A stretch of DNA of 64,000 nt from Gp6-AA40 sp035496255. Lineage in GTDB: Bacteria; Acidobacteriota; Vicinamibacteria; Vicinamibacterales; UBA2999. Positions 51,626-60,455 of this stretch are shown here, piece after piece. Positions within the stretch are counted from its first letter, which is position 1, and every line of letters starts with the position of its first letter. Made by a program: the position numbers and the translations under genes. The notes under the pieces were generated by a model. It did not search any database, was not told the DNA's origin, and saw only the letters and a list, made by a program, of their open reading frames with translations. The stretch lies in assembly GCA_035496255.1 (NCBI GenBank), contig DATJEU010000014.1:1-64000 (forward strand), given 5' to 3'.

Positions 51626-52915
51626 ATGCTCAAGATCGTTGATTCAACCAATCGCCGCGCCGTGAACGTGCTGCTCGCGCCCGAGCGCGTGCGAGATGCC
51701 GCGACGGACAAGCGCGTCGCGACGATCGTCTCCGACGTGCGCGCCGGTGGTGACGCAGCGCTCGTCCGCTACGCCAGGATGCTCGACCGTCTCGATGGCA
51801 CGTTCGAGATCAGCCTCGACGAGATGCGCGCGGCCGCAAAGCGGGTTCCCGCCGACGTGCGCAGAGCCATCCGCGCCGCCGCACGCAACATCCGCGTCGT
51901 CGCGTCGCGGCAGGTCCCGCGCGGGTGGCGCGTCCGCGTCGCGCCTGGCGTCTCAGTCGAACAGCGGATCGTGCCGCTCGATCGCGTTGGCTGTTACGTA
52001 CCCGGCGGGCGCTATCCCCTGCCCTCGTCGCTGCTGATGACGGCGATTCCCGCGGCGGCGGCCGGCGTGAAGGAAATCATCGCCGCCTGCCCACGACCGG
52101 AACCGGTCGTGATGGCGGCGGCGCTCGAGGCCGGCGTCGCGCGTCTGTTCCGCATCGGCGGCGCTCACGCAGTGGCGGCAATGGCCTACGGCACCGAAAC
52201 GGTTCCGCGCGTCGACAAGGTCGTCGGCCCCGGTAACCGGTGGGTCGCCGCGGCCAAGGCGCTGGTTGCCTCCGACTGCGGCATCGATTTCTATGCCGGC
52301 CCGACCGAGATCGTCATCGTCTCGGCGAACGGACCGGCGAACTGGGTGGCCGCCGACCTGATTGCGCAAGCCGAGCACGATCCCGATGCGCGCGCGGTCC
52401 TGATCACGCCGAACCGCCGGCTGGCGGCGCGCGTCGCGATCGAAGTCGAGCGGCAGATGCCGGCCGACGGTCCCGCGCGCGAATCGCTTCGGAAACACGG
52501 CGGCATCATCGTCACGCCGTCAATCGCCGACGCCATTGATCTCGCAAACATGTCCGCCGCCGAGCATCTGGTGGTGGACGATGACACGATGGCGAAGCAG
52601 GTGCGCTGCGCTGGATCGCTGTTCGTCGGGCGATGGTCGGCCCAGGTCGCTGGCGACTACGCGATCGGGACGAATCACGTGCTGCCAACCGCTGGTGCCG
52701 CGCGTGTGCGCGGTGGACTGTCCGGCGCCGATTTCGTTCGCCAGATCACAGTCCAACGGGTCACGCCCGCCGGATTGCGCCGAATCGGCGGCGCGGTCGT
52801 GACGCTGGCGAACGCAGAGGGGCTGAAGGGACACGCCGAATCGGTGGCCATACGGCTGGCGGCGGGCGGACGGCGAGGGGCGGCGGCCGGCGGGCGGCGG
52901 AGGGCGCGACGATGA
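51626..52915 (+). CDS. hisD: Histidinol dehydrogenase with array-derived tail
   Basis: Last two NAD-dependent oxidations to histidine; 429 residues against about 430 in E. coli. Visible are the PGGRYPLPSSLLM substrate block, the catalytic HDPDA stretch and the conserved AEHL with active-site residues. The family normally ends just after GHAESVAIRL; here about 20 more residues rich in Gly, Arg and Ala are encoded by a seven-unit heptamer array (52859-52907). ATG 51626 is chosen as the usual start. The stop overlaps hisB in ATGA. Confidence 0.92.
   Translation: MLKIVDSTNRRAVNVLLAPERVRDAATDKRVATIVSDVRAGGDAALVRYARMLDRLDGTFEISLDEMRAAAKRVPADVRRAIRAAARNIRVVASRQVPRGWRVRVAPGVSVEQRIVPLDRVGCYVPGGRYPLPSSLLMTAIPAAAAGVKEIIAACPRPEPVVMAAALEAGVARLFRIGGAHAVAAMAYGTETVPRVDKVVGPGNRWVAAAKALVASDCGIDFYAGPTEIVIVSANGPANWVAADLIAQAEHDPDARAVLITPNRRLAARVAIEVERQMPADGPARESLRKHGGIIVTPSIADAIDLANMSAAEHLVVDDDTMAKQVRCAGSLFVGRWSAQVAGDYAIGTNHVLPTAGAARVRGGLSGADFVRQITVQRVTPAGLRRIGGAVVTLANAEGLKGHAESVAIRLAAGGRRGAAAGGRRRARR
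52859..52907. repeat. Heptamer array inside the hisD 3' end
   Basis: Seven 7-nt units of GCGGCGG type (GCGGCGG, GCGGACG, GCGAGGG, GCGGCGG, CCGGCGG, GCGGCGG, AGGGCGC) run to 5 bp before the hisB start. They are translated as the hisD C-terminal tail. Confidence 0.7.
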
Positions 52916-53508
52916 AACGAGCTCGACGGGCGGCGTTCGATCGGCGGACCACGGAAACGCAGATCGCCGGCGCGCTCACCATCGACGGCTCCGGCAAGTA
53001 CGACATCCGGACGGGCATCCGCTTCTTCGATCACATGCTCGAGCTATTCACCCGGCATGGCGGTTTCGATCTGAAGCTGCGCGCAGCCGGTGACCTCGAC
53101 GTCGACCAGCATCACACGGTCGAGGACGTCGGCATCGTGCTGGGCGAGGCGGTGTTGAAGGCCCTTGGTAACCGTAAGGGCATCAATCGCGCCGGCTACT
53201 TCGTCATGCCGATGGACGAGACGCTCGCCGTCGTCGCCATCGATCTCAGCGGACGGCCGCACGCCGTCGTCGATCTGCGGGTGAAGGTGCGTCTCGTCGG
53301 CGACATGCAGACCGAGCTCGTGCACGACTTCTTCGACGGGTTTGCCGCGGGTGCCCGCGCCAACGTGCACGCAAAGGTGTTGTACGGACGCTCGAGTCAC
53401 CATCACGTCGAAGCGGTGTTCAAGGCATTCGCGCGCGCGCTGCGCGTGGCGTGCGCACGCGACACAAGGCTCGCGAAGATGCTGCCGAGCACGAAAGGGC
53501 TGCTGTGA
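52912..53508 (+). CDS. hisB: Imidazoleglycerol-phosphate dehydratase
   Basis: A 198-residue manganese dehydratase, sixth step of histidine synthesis. Both metal-binding signatures are intact: HHTVEDVG and SSHHHVEAVFKAFARAL. There is no N-terminal histidinol-phosphatase domain as in E. coli HisB, so histidinol phosphatase must be elsewhere. The start overlaps hisD and the stop overlaps hisH (GTGA). Confidence 0.95.
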   Translation: MKRARRAAFDRRTTETQIAGALTIDGSGKYDIRTGIRFFDHMLELFTRHGGFDLKLRAAGDLDVDQHHTVEDVGIVLGEAVLKALGNRKGINRAGYFVMPMDETLAVVAIDLSGRPHAVVDLRVKVRLVGDMQTELVHDFFDGFAAGARANVHAKVLYGRSSHHHVEAVFKAFARALRVACARDTRLAKMLPSTKGLL

Positions 53509-54128
53509 TCGCGCTCATTGATTACGGCGCGGGAAATCTGACGTCGGTCAAGAAGGCCCTTCGGTTCCTCGGCGCCGATTTCAGCGTCCCCGGGCAACCG
53601 TCAGAGCTGAAGGATGCTCGCGGGGTGATCGTGCCTGGCGTCGGCCACTTCGGCGCCACTGCACGGCTCGAAGGAGAATGGCGCGACACGATCGATCGCG
53701 TCACGAAGGCAGGAACGCCGCTGCTCGGCATCTGCGTCGGTATGCAGTGGCTGTTCGAAGGCAGCGACGAAGCTCCGGAGGTGAGCGGCCTCGGCGCAAT
53801 GCGAGGGCGGCTCGGGCGGCTCCGAGGCGACGCCGACCGCCGGCTGAAAGTGCCGCACGTCGGTTGGAACGCGCTGGAGTTCGGCGGACCGGAAGCGTCC
53901 ACCCTGCCGCGTCTGCTGCGCGGCATCGAGCCGGGTACCGAGGTCTACTTCACTCACTCGTATGCGGCACCAGTAACCGGCGATACCGCGGCGGCGACGA
54001 CGCACCTCGATCGGTTCGCGTCGGTCGTCGAGCGCGACAACGTCTTCGGCGTCCAGTTCCACCCCGAGAAGTCTGGCGAGGCGGGACTGCAGATGCTGCG
54101 GAATTTCCTGGACGTCTGCGGGCGATGA
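53505..54128 (+). CDS. hisH: Imidazole glycerol phosphate synthase, glutaminase subunit
   Basis: A 207-residue class I glutamine amidotransferase that feeds ammonia to HisF. The nucleophile Cys77 lies in LLGICVGMQ, and the His-Glu pair in FGVQFHPEKSG near residues 187-190. The GTG at 53505 gives the usual N-terminus IALIDYGAGNL. A longer in-frame reading over hisB is not credible. The stop overlaps the hisC start. Confidence 0.93.
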   Translation: MIALIDYGAGNLTSVKKALRFLGADFSVPGQPSELKDARGVIVPGVGHFGATARLEGEWRDTIDRVTKAGTPLLGICVGMQWLFEGSDEAPEVSGLGAMRGRLGRLRGDADRRLKVPHVGWNALEFGGPEASTLPRLLRGIEPGTEVYFTHSYAAPVTGDTAAATTHLDRFASVVERDNVFGVQFHPEKSGEAGLQMLRNFLDVCGR

Positions 54129-55219
54129 AGCGCGGCTACTTTCTCGACCACATCGCGGCGATGCACGGTTACGTGCCCGGTGAACAGATCAACGATCCGG
54201 ACGTCATCAAGCTGAACTCGAACGAGAACCCCTATCCGCCATCGCCAAAGGTGCTGATGGCGATCAGGACCGCGGCCGGGGCGGCGCTCCGCCGCTATCC
54301 CGAGCCGGCGAGCGATACCCTGCGACGGGCGGCCGCGCGCGTGTACGGCGTGGATGTCGAACAGATCATCGCCGGCAATGGCTCCGACGAACTGCTGTCG
54401 ATGCTGATGCGGTGCTTCGTCGCACCCGGTGATCGTGTGGCCTACGCCACACCAACGTACTCGCTCTACGACACGCTGGTCGAAATCCAGGGCGGTACCA
54501 AGGCGGCGGTTCGCTACGACGATGGTTTCGGAATTCCGCCGGTCCTGGCGCGGCAACGTGCCGCGGTGACATTCCTCTGCAATCCCAACGCGCCGTCGGG
54601 CACGCTCGTGTCGCGCGCGGCGATCGCCCGGCTGGCTCGCGCCGTGCGCGGCATCCTCGTCGTCGACGAGGCGTACATCGATTTCGCGTCCAGCGCGGAG
54701 GCCTCCTGCATCCCGCTGGTCCAACGTCACGACAACGTCATCGTGCTCCGAACGTTCTCCAAGTCGTTCTCACTCGCGGGACTGCGGATCGGTCTGGCGT
54801 TCGCATCGAAGCCGCTCGTCGCCGGCATGATGAAGGTGAAGGACTCCTACAACCTGAACCGGCTCAGCGCCATTGCCGCGACGGCCGCCCTGAACGATCT
54901 GCGATGGATGCAGCGTAACGTGCGCCGGATCCAGAGCAGCCGTGACGTGCTGAGCGAGTCGCTGACGCGCCTCGGACTTCAGGTCTACCCCTCGCACACG
55001 AACTTCGTCCTGGCGCGCCGCGCCGGCATCGACATGGGGACAGTCCAGCGCGAGCTCAAGGCCAGGCGCATGCTCATTCGGCACTTCGACGTGCCCGAGC
55101 TCGATGACTGTCTCAGGATCTCGGTCGGCACGCCTGCAGAAACCAGGACCGTGATCAATGCGCTGCGACAGGTACTTCCCGCTGCGGGCGTGCGCCGCCG
55201 GTCGCGCTCCACCAGATGA
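54125..55219 (+). CDS. hisC: Histidinol-phosphate aminotransferase
   Basis: A 364-residue fold-type I aminotransferase, seventh step. The substrate block KLNSNENPYPPSP and the internal aldimine Lys213 in TFSKSFSLAGLRIG are present, with Asn-Pro-Asn (NPNAPSG) and DEAY. hisC inside a his operon supports histidinol-phosphate specificity. The C-terminal 12 residues are Arg-rich. hisF follows by 4 bp. Confidence 0.92.
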   Translation: MKRGYFLDHIAAMHGYVPGEQINDPDVIKLNSNENPYPPSPKVLMAIRTAAGAALRRYPEPASDTLRRAAARVYGVDVEQIIAGNGSDELLSMLMRCFVAPGDRVAYATPTYSLYDTLVEIQGGTKAAVRYDDGFGIPPVLARQRAAVTFLCNPNAPSGTLVSRAAIARLARAVRGILVVDEAYIDFASSAEASCIPLVQRHDNVIVLRTFSKSFSLAGLRIGLAFASKPLVAGMMKVKDSYNLNRLSAIAATAALNDLRWMQRNVRRIQSSRDVLSESLTRLGLQVYPSHTNFVLARRAGIDMGTVQRELKARRMLIRHFDVPELDDCLRISVGTPAETRTVINALRQVLPAAGVRRRSRSTR

Positions 55220-55223
55220 ACCC

Positions 55224-55979
55224 ATGCTGAGCAAACGGATCATTGCCTGTCTTGACGTCCGCGACGGGCAGGTGGTCAAGGGCGTGCAATTCCAGGGGCT
55301 GCGCCACGCCGGCGATCCGGGTCTGCTGGCACGGCGCTACAACGTCGAGGGGATCGATGAGGTCGTGATCCTCGACATCACCGCAACGCTCGAGAAGCGT
55401 CAGGCGATGGCACGAACGATCGACGCTGTCGCGCGCGAAATCTTTCTCCCGCTCACCGTCGGTGGCGGCATCCGCTCGGAAGAAGACGCCGAAGCGGCGA
55501 TCGAGGCCGGTGCGGACAAGGTCAGCCTCAACACCGCTGCATTGAAGAAGCCGGAATTGATCACGACGCTCGCGAATCGCTACGGCAGCCAAGCGGTGAT
55601 CGTCGCGATCGATGCCAGGCGCCGCAACGATGGCTTTGCCGTGTTCGTCCGAAGCGGGACGGCCGACGCGGCACGCGACGCCGTCGAATGGGCCCACGAG
55701 GCGGAATCCCGCGGCGCCGGCGAGATCCTGCTGACGTCGATGGATCGCGATGGCACCCGCGCGGGCTTCGACTGCGAGATGACCGCAGCCGTCTCCACCG
55801 CGGTGGATATTCCGGTCATTGCCTCGGGTGGCGCGGGCACGTTCGACCATTTCACGGACGTCTTCACGCGCGGCCGCGCCGACGCCGCCCTCGCGGCCTC
55901 AATCTTTCATTACTCCGAACACGCCGTCAGCGACCTGAAGCAGCACCTGCGGCGTCAGGGGATACCTGTCAGGCTCTAG
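55224..55979 (+). CDS. hisF: Imidazole glycerol phosphate synthase, cyclase subunit
   Basis: A 251-residue (beta/alpha)8 cyclase partner of HisH. The catalytic Asp11 and Asp130 are both present (ACLDVRDG and VAIDARR), with the phosphate-binding VGGGIRS and SGGAG loops. ATG 55224 is the family start. A 152-bp gap with an inverted repeat separates it from hisA, unlike the other, overlapping junctions of this operon. Confidence 0.95.
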   Translation: MLSKRIIACLDVRDGQVVKGVQFQGLRHAGDPGLLARRYNVEGIDEVVILDITATLEKRQAMARTIDAVAREIFLPLTVGGGIRSEEDAEAAIEAGADKVSLNTAALKKPELITTLANRYGSQAVIVAIDARRRNDGFAVFVRSGTADAARDAVEWAHEAESRGAGEILLTSMDRDGTRAGFDCEMTAAVSTAVDIPVIASGGAGTFDHFTDVFTRGRADAALAASIFHYSEHAVSDLKQHLRRQGIPVRL

Positions 55980-56010
55980 GGCGGTCGCGCTTCCCGGTTC
56001 TCGCTGCTGC

Positions 56011-56101
56011 GTTCGTGTTCTGGTTCGATCTTGCCGTCGGCAGGACCAGCCGAACCAGCACGATGCGGCATCGGGGACGAGAACCGAACCTGAACACGAA
56101 C
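56011..56101. repeat. Inverted repeat between hisF and hisA
   Basis: GTTCGTGTTCTGGTTCG (56011-56027) and CGAACCTGAACACGAAC (56085-56101) are inverted copies matching at 16 of 17 positions, separated by 57 bp. The arms have an approximate 6-nt GTTCNN periodicity. The element interrupts an otherwise tight operon. Confidence 0.7.
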
Positions 56102-56131
56102 CGAGAAGCAAGAATTGAGAAGAGTGAACTG

Positions 56132-56833
56132 GTGCTGATTCCGTCAATCGATCTCCAGAACGGTCACGTCGTCCAGCTCGTTCAGGGCGAGAAGCTCGCC
56201 ATCGAAGCCGCGTCTCCCGAGCCGTGGATTCAGAAGTTCTCGACGTTTCCGCGCGTGCAGCTGATTGACCTCGATGCCGCACGCGGCCGCGGCGACAACG
56301 CGGCGATGGTGGCCGACATCTGCCGCCGGCTCCCCTGCCGCGTCGGCGGCGGCATCCGTTCGATCGCGCGCGCGCAGGAGGTGCTGGCCGCGGGCGCACA
56401 CGCAGTGATCGCGAGCTCGGCGCTGTTTCGCGACGGCGCCGTCGACGTCGAGTTCGCCTTATCGCTCGCCGACGCCATCGGCGTCGAACGCGTGATCGCA
56501 GCCGTCGACAGCCGCGGCGGCCAGGTCGCGATCCACGGCTGGAAGACGCTGCTGCCGCTCACCGCAGCCGACGCCGTCCGCGCACTCGAGCCGTTCTGCG
56601 GCGAGTTCCTCTACACGCACGTCGACACGGAGGGTCTGATGCAGGGTACCGACATGGACGCCATCCTGGCCGTGCGCCGCGCGACGGCGCGCCGCGTCAC
56701 CGCCGCTGGCGGCATTACCACCTGGGCCGACATCGACCGGCTCGACGCTGCCGGCATCGACGCCGTCGTCGGCATGGCCGTCTACACCGGCCAGTTGCCG
56801 CTGCCGCGCCACCCCCGTACGCCGCCGTGGTAG
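56132..56833 (+). CDS. hisA: Phosphoribosylformimino-AICAR ribotide isomerase
   Basis: A 233-residue (beta/alpha)8 isomerase, fourth step. It has catalytic Asp7 (LIPSIDLQNG) and Asp126 (AAVDSRGG), the VGGGIRS phosphate loop and a C-terminal AAGGITTW loop. GTG 56132 is chosen because it gives the usual N-terminus and is preceded by GAGAAGAG; upstream in-frame codons cover the inverted repeat. It is the last gene of the operon. Confidence 0.9.
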   Translation: MLIPSIDLQNGHVVQLVQGEKLAIEAASPEPWIQKFSTFPRVQLIDLDAARGRGDNAAMVADICRRLPCRVGGGIRSIARAQEVLAAGAHAVIASSALFRDGAVDVEFALSLADAIGVERVIAAVDSRGGQVAIHGWKTLLPLTAADAVRALEPFCGEFLYTHVDTEGLMQGTDMDAILAVRRATARRVTAAGGITTWADIDRLDAAGIDAVVGMAVYTGQLPLPRHPRTPPW

Positions 56834-56846
56834 GCTCGTGGCAGCC

Positions 56847-56908
56847 ATTACGTAGATCTACGTAATCATTACGTATATCTGCGTAATGGTTGTGTAGATC
56901 TACGTAAC
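56847..56908. promoter_or_regulatory. Three 20-bp palindromic operators at 21-bp spacing
   Basis: ATTACGTAGATCTACGTAAT (56847-56866) is a perfect palindrome. ATTACGTATATCTGCGTAAT (56868-56887) and GTTGTGTAGATCTACGTAAC (56889-56908) are close variants. Starts are exactly 21 bp apart, two helical turns, so bound dimers would sit on one face. The last site ends 4 bp before the ATPase start codon, leaving no room for a usual ribosome binding site. Confidence 0.8.
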
Positions 56909-56912
56909 GGCC

Positions 56913-58055
56913 ATGGACAATCCCTTCATTTACGGCGAAATCGCGCCAGGAGACTCGTTCGTCGACCGCGAGACCGAGCTCGACCGGCTGGTCACGGATC
57001 TCGGCGACGCGCAGAAGGTGTTCCTGATCTCGCCGCGCCGGTACGGCAAGTCGTCGCTGATCCGGCAGGCACTGGCCAGGCTGGCGGGACGCGGTGCGCT
57101 GACGGTGGAGGTGACGGTCAGCAGCCACAGTTCCTACCTGTCGTTTCTCGAGGGCTACGCGCGGGCGCTGGCGACCGTGGAGACGAAGGCGCAGCGCGCC
57201 CGCGCATGGCTGACCGGGGCGCTGCCCGCGGCGCGGCCGGAGTTCAGGCTCGACTCCCGGCTGACCGGCGGCGGCATCTCGGTCTGGTTCCCGACCGTGC
57301 ACAGCGCGCGCGATGTGGCCCGTCTTGCCAACGACGTCTTCGCGCTTCCCGGGAGGCTCGCCAGCGAGCGCCGGCGAACCGTGGTCGTTGCACTCGATGA
57401 ATTTCAGGCCGTCGACGCGTTCAACGGCGGGTCGGTGGAGCACGCGCTCCGCGCCGCGACCCAGCAACAGCGCCAGGTCGGCTACGTCTTCGCCGGCTCC
57501 GAGCCGAGCCTGATGGAGAAGATGATCGGACCCAAGCGTCCGTTCTACAAGGCGGGGCCGGTGATGCGCCTGCAGAAGATCCCGGCGCGCGTGTTCGCGG
57601 CGTGGCTCGAATCGCGCTTCGCCAAAACAGGACTCAAGCCGGAAGAGGGCCTCGGCCACGCGATCGTCGACCTCGCCGGCAACCTGCCCTACGACGTCCA
57701 GCGGCTGGCGCACGAGACGTGGGACGACGTGAAGTCAGCGGGTGGACGGCGCGTCGGCCTCGAGGATCTGCACGAGACGCTCGGACGGCTGCTCGCCGAA
57801 CAGGACACGGTGTTCGAGGCAATCTGGCAGCGGTTGACGCTGCCGCAGCGCGCCGTGCTGCGCGCCGTGGTGCTCGAGGGCGGCAGCGGCATCCTGGCTG
57901 CCGACACCCGACTCCGGCATCGTCTCGGCAGTCCGTCCAGCATCCAGACCTCGCTCAACCTGCTCGTGAAGCAGGACCTGCTGCACCGCGAAGACGGGCA
58001 ATTCGTGGTCGTCGATTCGCTGTTGCGCGAGTGGGTTGCGCGCAAGACCTACTGA
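56913..58055 (+). CDS. P-loop ATPase with C-terminal winged helix
   Basis: A 380-residue AAA/archaeal-ATPase-type protein. Opening NPFIYGEIAPGDSFVDRETEL is typical. Walker A is SPRRYGKSSL (40-49), Walker B ends in ALDEF (160-164). The C-terminal 90 residues form a winged helix (LTLPQRAVLRAVV...SIQTSLNLLVKQDLLHRED). Such proteins act as molecular switches or in toxin- or defence-like roles, mostly uncharacterised. The three palindromes just upstream and its own DNA-binding domain suggest autoregulation. It overlaps the MFS gene in TGATG. Confidence 0.8.
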   Translation: MDNPFIYGEIAPGDSFVDRETELDRLVTDLGDAQKVFLISPRRYGKSSLIRQALARLAGRGALTVEVTVSSHSSYLSFLEGYARALATVETKAQRARAWLTGALPAARPEFRLDSRLTGGGISVWFPTVHSARDVARLANDVFALPGRLASERRRTVVVALDEFQAVDAFNGGSVEHALRAATQQQRQVGYVFAGSEPSLMEKMIGPKRPFYKAGPVMRLQKIPARVFAAWLESRFAKTGLKPEEGLGHAIVDLAGNLPYDVQRLAHETWDDVKSAGGRRVGLEDLHETLGRLLAEQDTVFEAIWQRLTLPQRAVLRAVVLEGGSGILAADTRLRHRLGSPSSIQTSLNLLVKQDLLHREDGQFVVVDSLLREWVARKTY

Positions 58056-59386
58056 TGGCGAAGCTGCTGAACGCGCTTGGGCTCCACCGGAAGGAGTTGC
58101 GTGCCTGGGCGATGTACGACTGGGCCAACTCCGCCTTTCAGTGCACCGTCATCGCTGCGGTGTTTCCGCGCTTCTTTGCCGATTACGCGTCTGCAGGTGT
58201 GACGCCAACCGAGGCGGCAGCCCGCTTTGCGTGGATCAGCACCGCGGCGGCCGTGGTCGTCGCCGTGCTCGGACCGGTACTCGGCGCCATCGCCGACTAT
58301 CGCGCCGCCAAGAAGACGCTGCTGGCGGTCGCGATGGTGATCGGCGTCATCGCCACGGCGTCGATGGCGCTGATCACGAAAGGGGGCTGGCAGTTCGCGG
58401 CCGCGACCTTTGCCATCGGCAATATCGCGATCGCGGCGAGCCTCGTCTTCTACGATTCGATGCTGCCGCACATCGCGAGCCACGAGGAGATCGATCGCGT
58501 GTCCACCGCGGGCTATGCGATCGGCTACGTCGGCGGCGGACTCCTGCTCGTCGTCAACCTGGTGTGGATTCTGTCGCCGCACACGTTCGGCCTCGCCGAC
58601 GCGGCGGCGGCGACCAAGCTGTCCTTCTTCAGCGTCGCCGTCTGGTGGCTGGTGTTCTCGCTGCCGCTGTTCCGCTATGTGCACGAACCGCCGGCGATCA
58701 CCGGAGCGGCCACCGGCGTGAACGTCGTCACGGTCGGTTTCAGGCTGGCATGGCGCACGCTCAAAGAGCTGCGGACGTACCCGAACGCATTGCTGATGCT
58801 GACCGCCTTCCTGCTGTACGGCGATGGCATCCAGACGATGATCAAGATGTCATCGATCTACGGTGCCGAGGCGAACATCGACGCCAACGCGCAGATTGCG
58901 GCGTTCGTCATGGTGCAGTTCGTCGGCATTCCGTTCTCCTTTCTGTTCGGATGGCTCGCCGATCGCATCGGCGCGAAGCCGGCGCTGTTTCTGAGCATCG
59001 CCGTGTACACGGTGGTCAGCGTCATCGGCTACTTTCTGGCGCACACCTGGCAGTTCTTCCTGCTCGCGTTCCTCGTTGGCACCGTGCAGGGTGGCAGCCA
59101 GGCGCTCAGCCGATCGCTCTTCGCGAAGATGATTCCAAAGGAGAAGTCGTCGGAGTATTTCGGCTTCTTCTCGGTGTTCGAGAAGTTCGGGATGATCTTC
59201 GGACCGGCGGTCTTCGCCGTCACGGTGACGGCGTTCGGCTCGAGCCGCACGGCCGTGCTCTCCGTGATCCTGTTCTTCATCCTCGGCGCGCTCGTCCTGA
59301 CGCGCGTCGATGTCGCCGCCGGCGAAGCGGAGGCGGCGCGACCGCTCCGCGGCGAAACCGGGACCGCTACGCGGATCCCGTCCTAA
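58055..59386 (+). CDS. UMF1/Atg22-type MFS transporter
   Basis: A 443-residue major-facilitator protein of the UMF1 (vacuole-effluxer Atg22-like, BtlA) type. Its start reads ELRAWAMYDWANSAFQCTVIAAVFPRFF, a hallmark of this group, and later AKMIPKEKSSEYFGFFSVFEKFGM matches. About twelve membrane helices. The substrate is unknown; eukaryotic Atg22 exports amino acids. It is coupled to the ATPase gene and overlaps the convergent MBL gene by 4 bp. Confidence 0.88.
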   Translation: MAKLLNALGLHRKELRAWAMYDWANSAFQCTVIAAVFPRFFADYASAGVTPTEAAARFAWISTAAAVVVAVLGPVLGAIADYRAAKKTLLAVAMVIGVIATASMALITKGGWQFAAATFAIGNIAIAASLVFYDSMLPHIASHEEIDRVSTAGYAIGYVGGGLLLVVNLVWILSPHTFGLADAAAATKLSFFSVAVWWLVFSLPLFRYVHEPPAITGAATGVNVVTVGFRLAWRTLKELRTYPNALLMLTAFLLYGDGIQTMIKMSSIYGAEANIDANAQIAAFVMVQFVGIPFSFLFGWLADRIGAKPALFLSIAVYTVVSVIGYFLAHTWQFFLLAFLVGTVQGGSQALSRSLFAKMIPKEKSSEYFGFFSVFEKFGMIFGPAVFAVTVTAFGSSRTAVLSVILFFILGALVLTRVDVAAGEAEAARPLRGETGTATRIPS

Positions 59387-60420
59387 AGGACCATCAGATC
59401 GCGCCCCACGATCACTTCGCCGGCGAAAAACTTCCGGACGCCATCGATGTAGGAGCTGTCCGGGTACTCGGCGGCGTCGGGGCGATTGCTGCCTGGCAGC
59501 AGGTGCGTCAGCACCACCGTCTTCACGCCCGCTTCTGACGCCATCCGGCCCACCACCTCGTTGTTCGAGTGGGTTTCGACCACGTGCTGGGCCACGCTGA
59601 TGTCGTTGCCGGCCGCCCGTGCGCGGGCAGCGGCCGCAAGGTTGGTGTCGTACTGCGGCTGATCGATGATCTCGCACACGAACAGGTCCGCGCCCCTCGC
59701 CAATCCGACGATGTTCTTCGAGTAGGCCGTGTCGCCGGTGATGACAACCGACCTCGCGTCAGCGTCGAACCGGTAGGCCAGGGCACGATACGGCATCGTC
59801 GCCTTCGCACGATCCGGATAATGCGTGCTCTCGACGGCGGTCACCGTAAGGCGATCGTCCTTGAACACCGGCAGCGGCGTGGCCTGCGCGGGTACGTCGT
59901 GTCCGTGAAACAGCTGTTCAGGGCGAATCGTCCGGCCTTCGTCCGTCATCCGGATCTCCGTATTCGCTCTGGTGAACGCGAGCGCCGCTTCGACCATCGC
60001 CGCGGTTCCGAACGGACCGTAAATATCGGTCGGCTGACGCTTGGCTCCCGTCCACTGCAACGAGAGCAGCGCCGCGACGTCGGCCATGTGATCGTCGTGC
60101 AGGTGCGTGATGAACGCGGTGTTGAGCTGCTGAATGCCCAGGCCGGCGGCCACGAGCGACCGCACGGCGCCGTACCCGCAGTCCACGAGGTACTGACGGC
60201 CGTCGACGACGAGGGCGTTGGAACCCTGCGCGCGCCGAGTGTTCACGTTCGGGCCGCCCTGAGTCCCGAGCAGCACGAGGCGCATGCCTGTCTGGCTTAC
60301 CTGCGGTGCCGCAGCCGCGCCACCGCCCTGCACGCTCGCGTTCAGGGTTGCCAGTCGGGCCAGGGGCGCCAGCGCGGTCGCCCGTGCCGCGGTCATGAGC
60401 ACTCGCCGTCGTGAAATCAT
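59383..60420 (-). CDS. Exported MBL-fold hydrolase
   Basis: A 345-residue metallo-beta-lactamase-fold protein with a twin-arginine signal (MISRRRVLMTAARA), so it is probably exported folded. The metal motif HLHDDH (106-111) and downstream GDTAYS and THLLPG metal ligands are present. The layout resembles the arylsulfatase AtsA/ribonuclease Z group; the substrate is unknown. Convergent with the MFS gene. Confidence 0.82.
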   Translation of the reverse strand: MISRRRVLMTAARATALAPLARLATLNASVQGGGAAAAPQVSQTGMRLVLLGTQGGPNVNTRRAQGSNALVVDGRQYLVDCGYGAVRSLVAAGLGIQQLNTAFITHLHDDHMADVAALLSLQWTGAKRQPTDIYGPFGTAAMVEAALAFTRANTEIRMTDEGRTIRPEQLFHGHDVPAQATPLPVFKDDRLTVTAVESTHYPDRAKATMPYRALAYRFDADARSVVITGDTAYSKNIVGLARGADLFVCEIIDQPQYDTNLAAAARARAAGNDISVAQHVVETHSNNEVVGRMASEAGVKTVVLTHLLPGSNRPDAAEYPDSSYIDGVRKFFAGEVIVGRDLMVL

Positions 60421-60455
60421 GTCGGGCGGAGCTTAGCCGATCTGGCATAAACAGC

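Noticed and set aside
55688..56131. N-terminal extension of hisA back into hisF
   Set aside because: The frame is open but contains only the inverted repeat and hisF shadow; HisA homologues start at the GTG at 56132.
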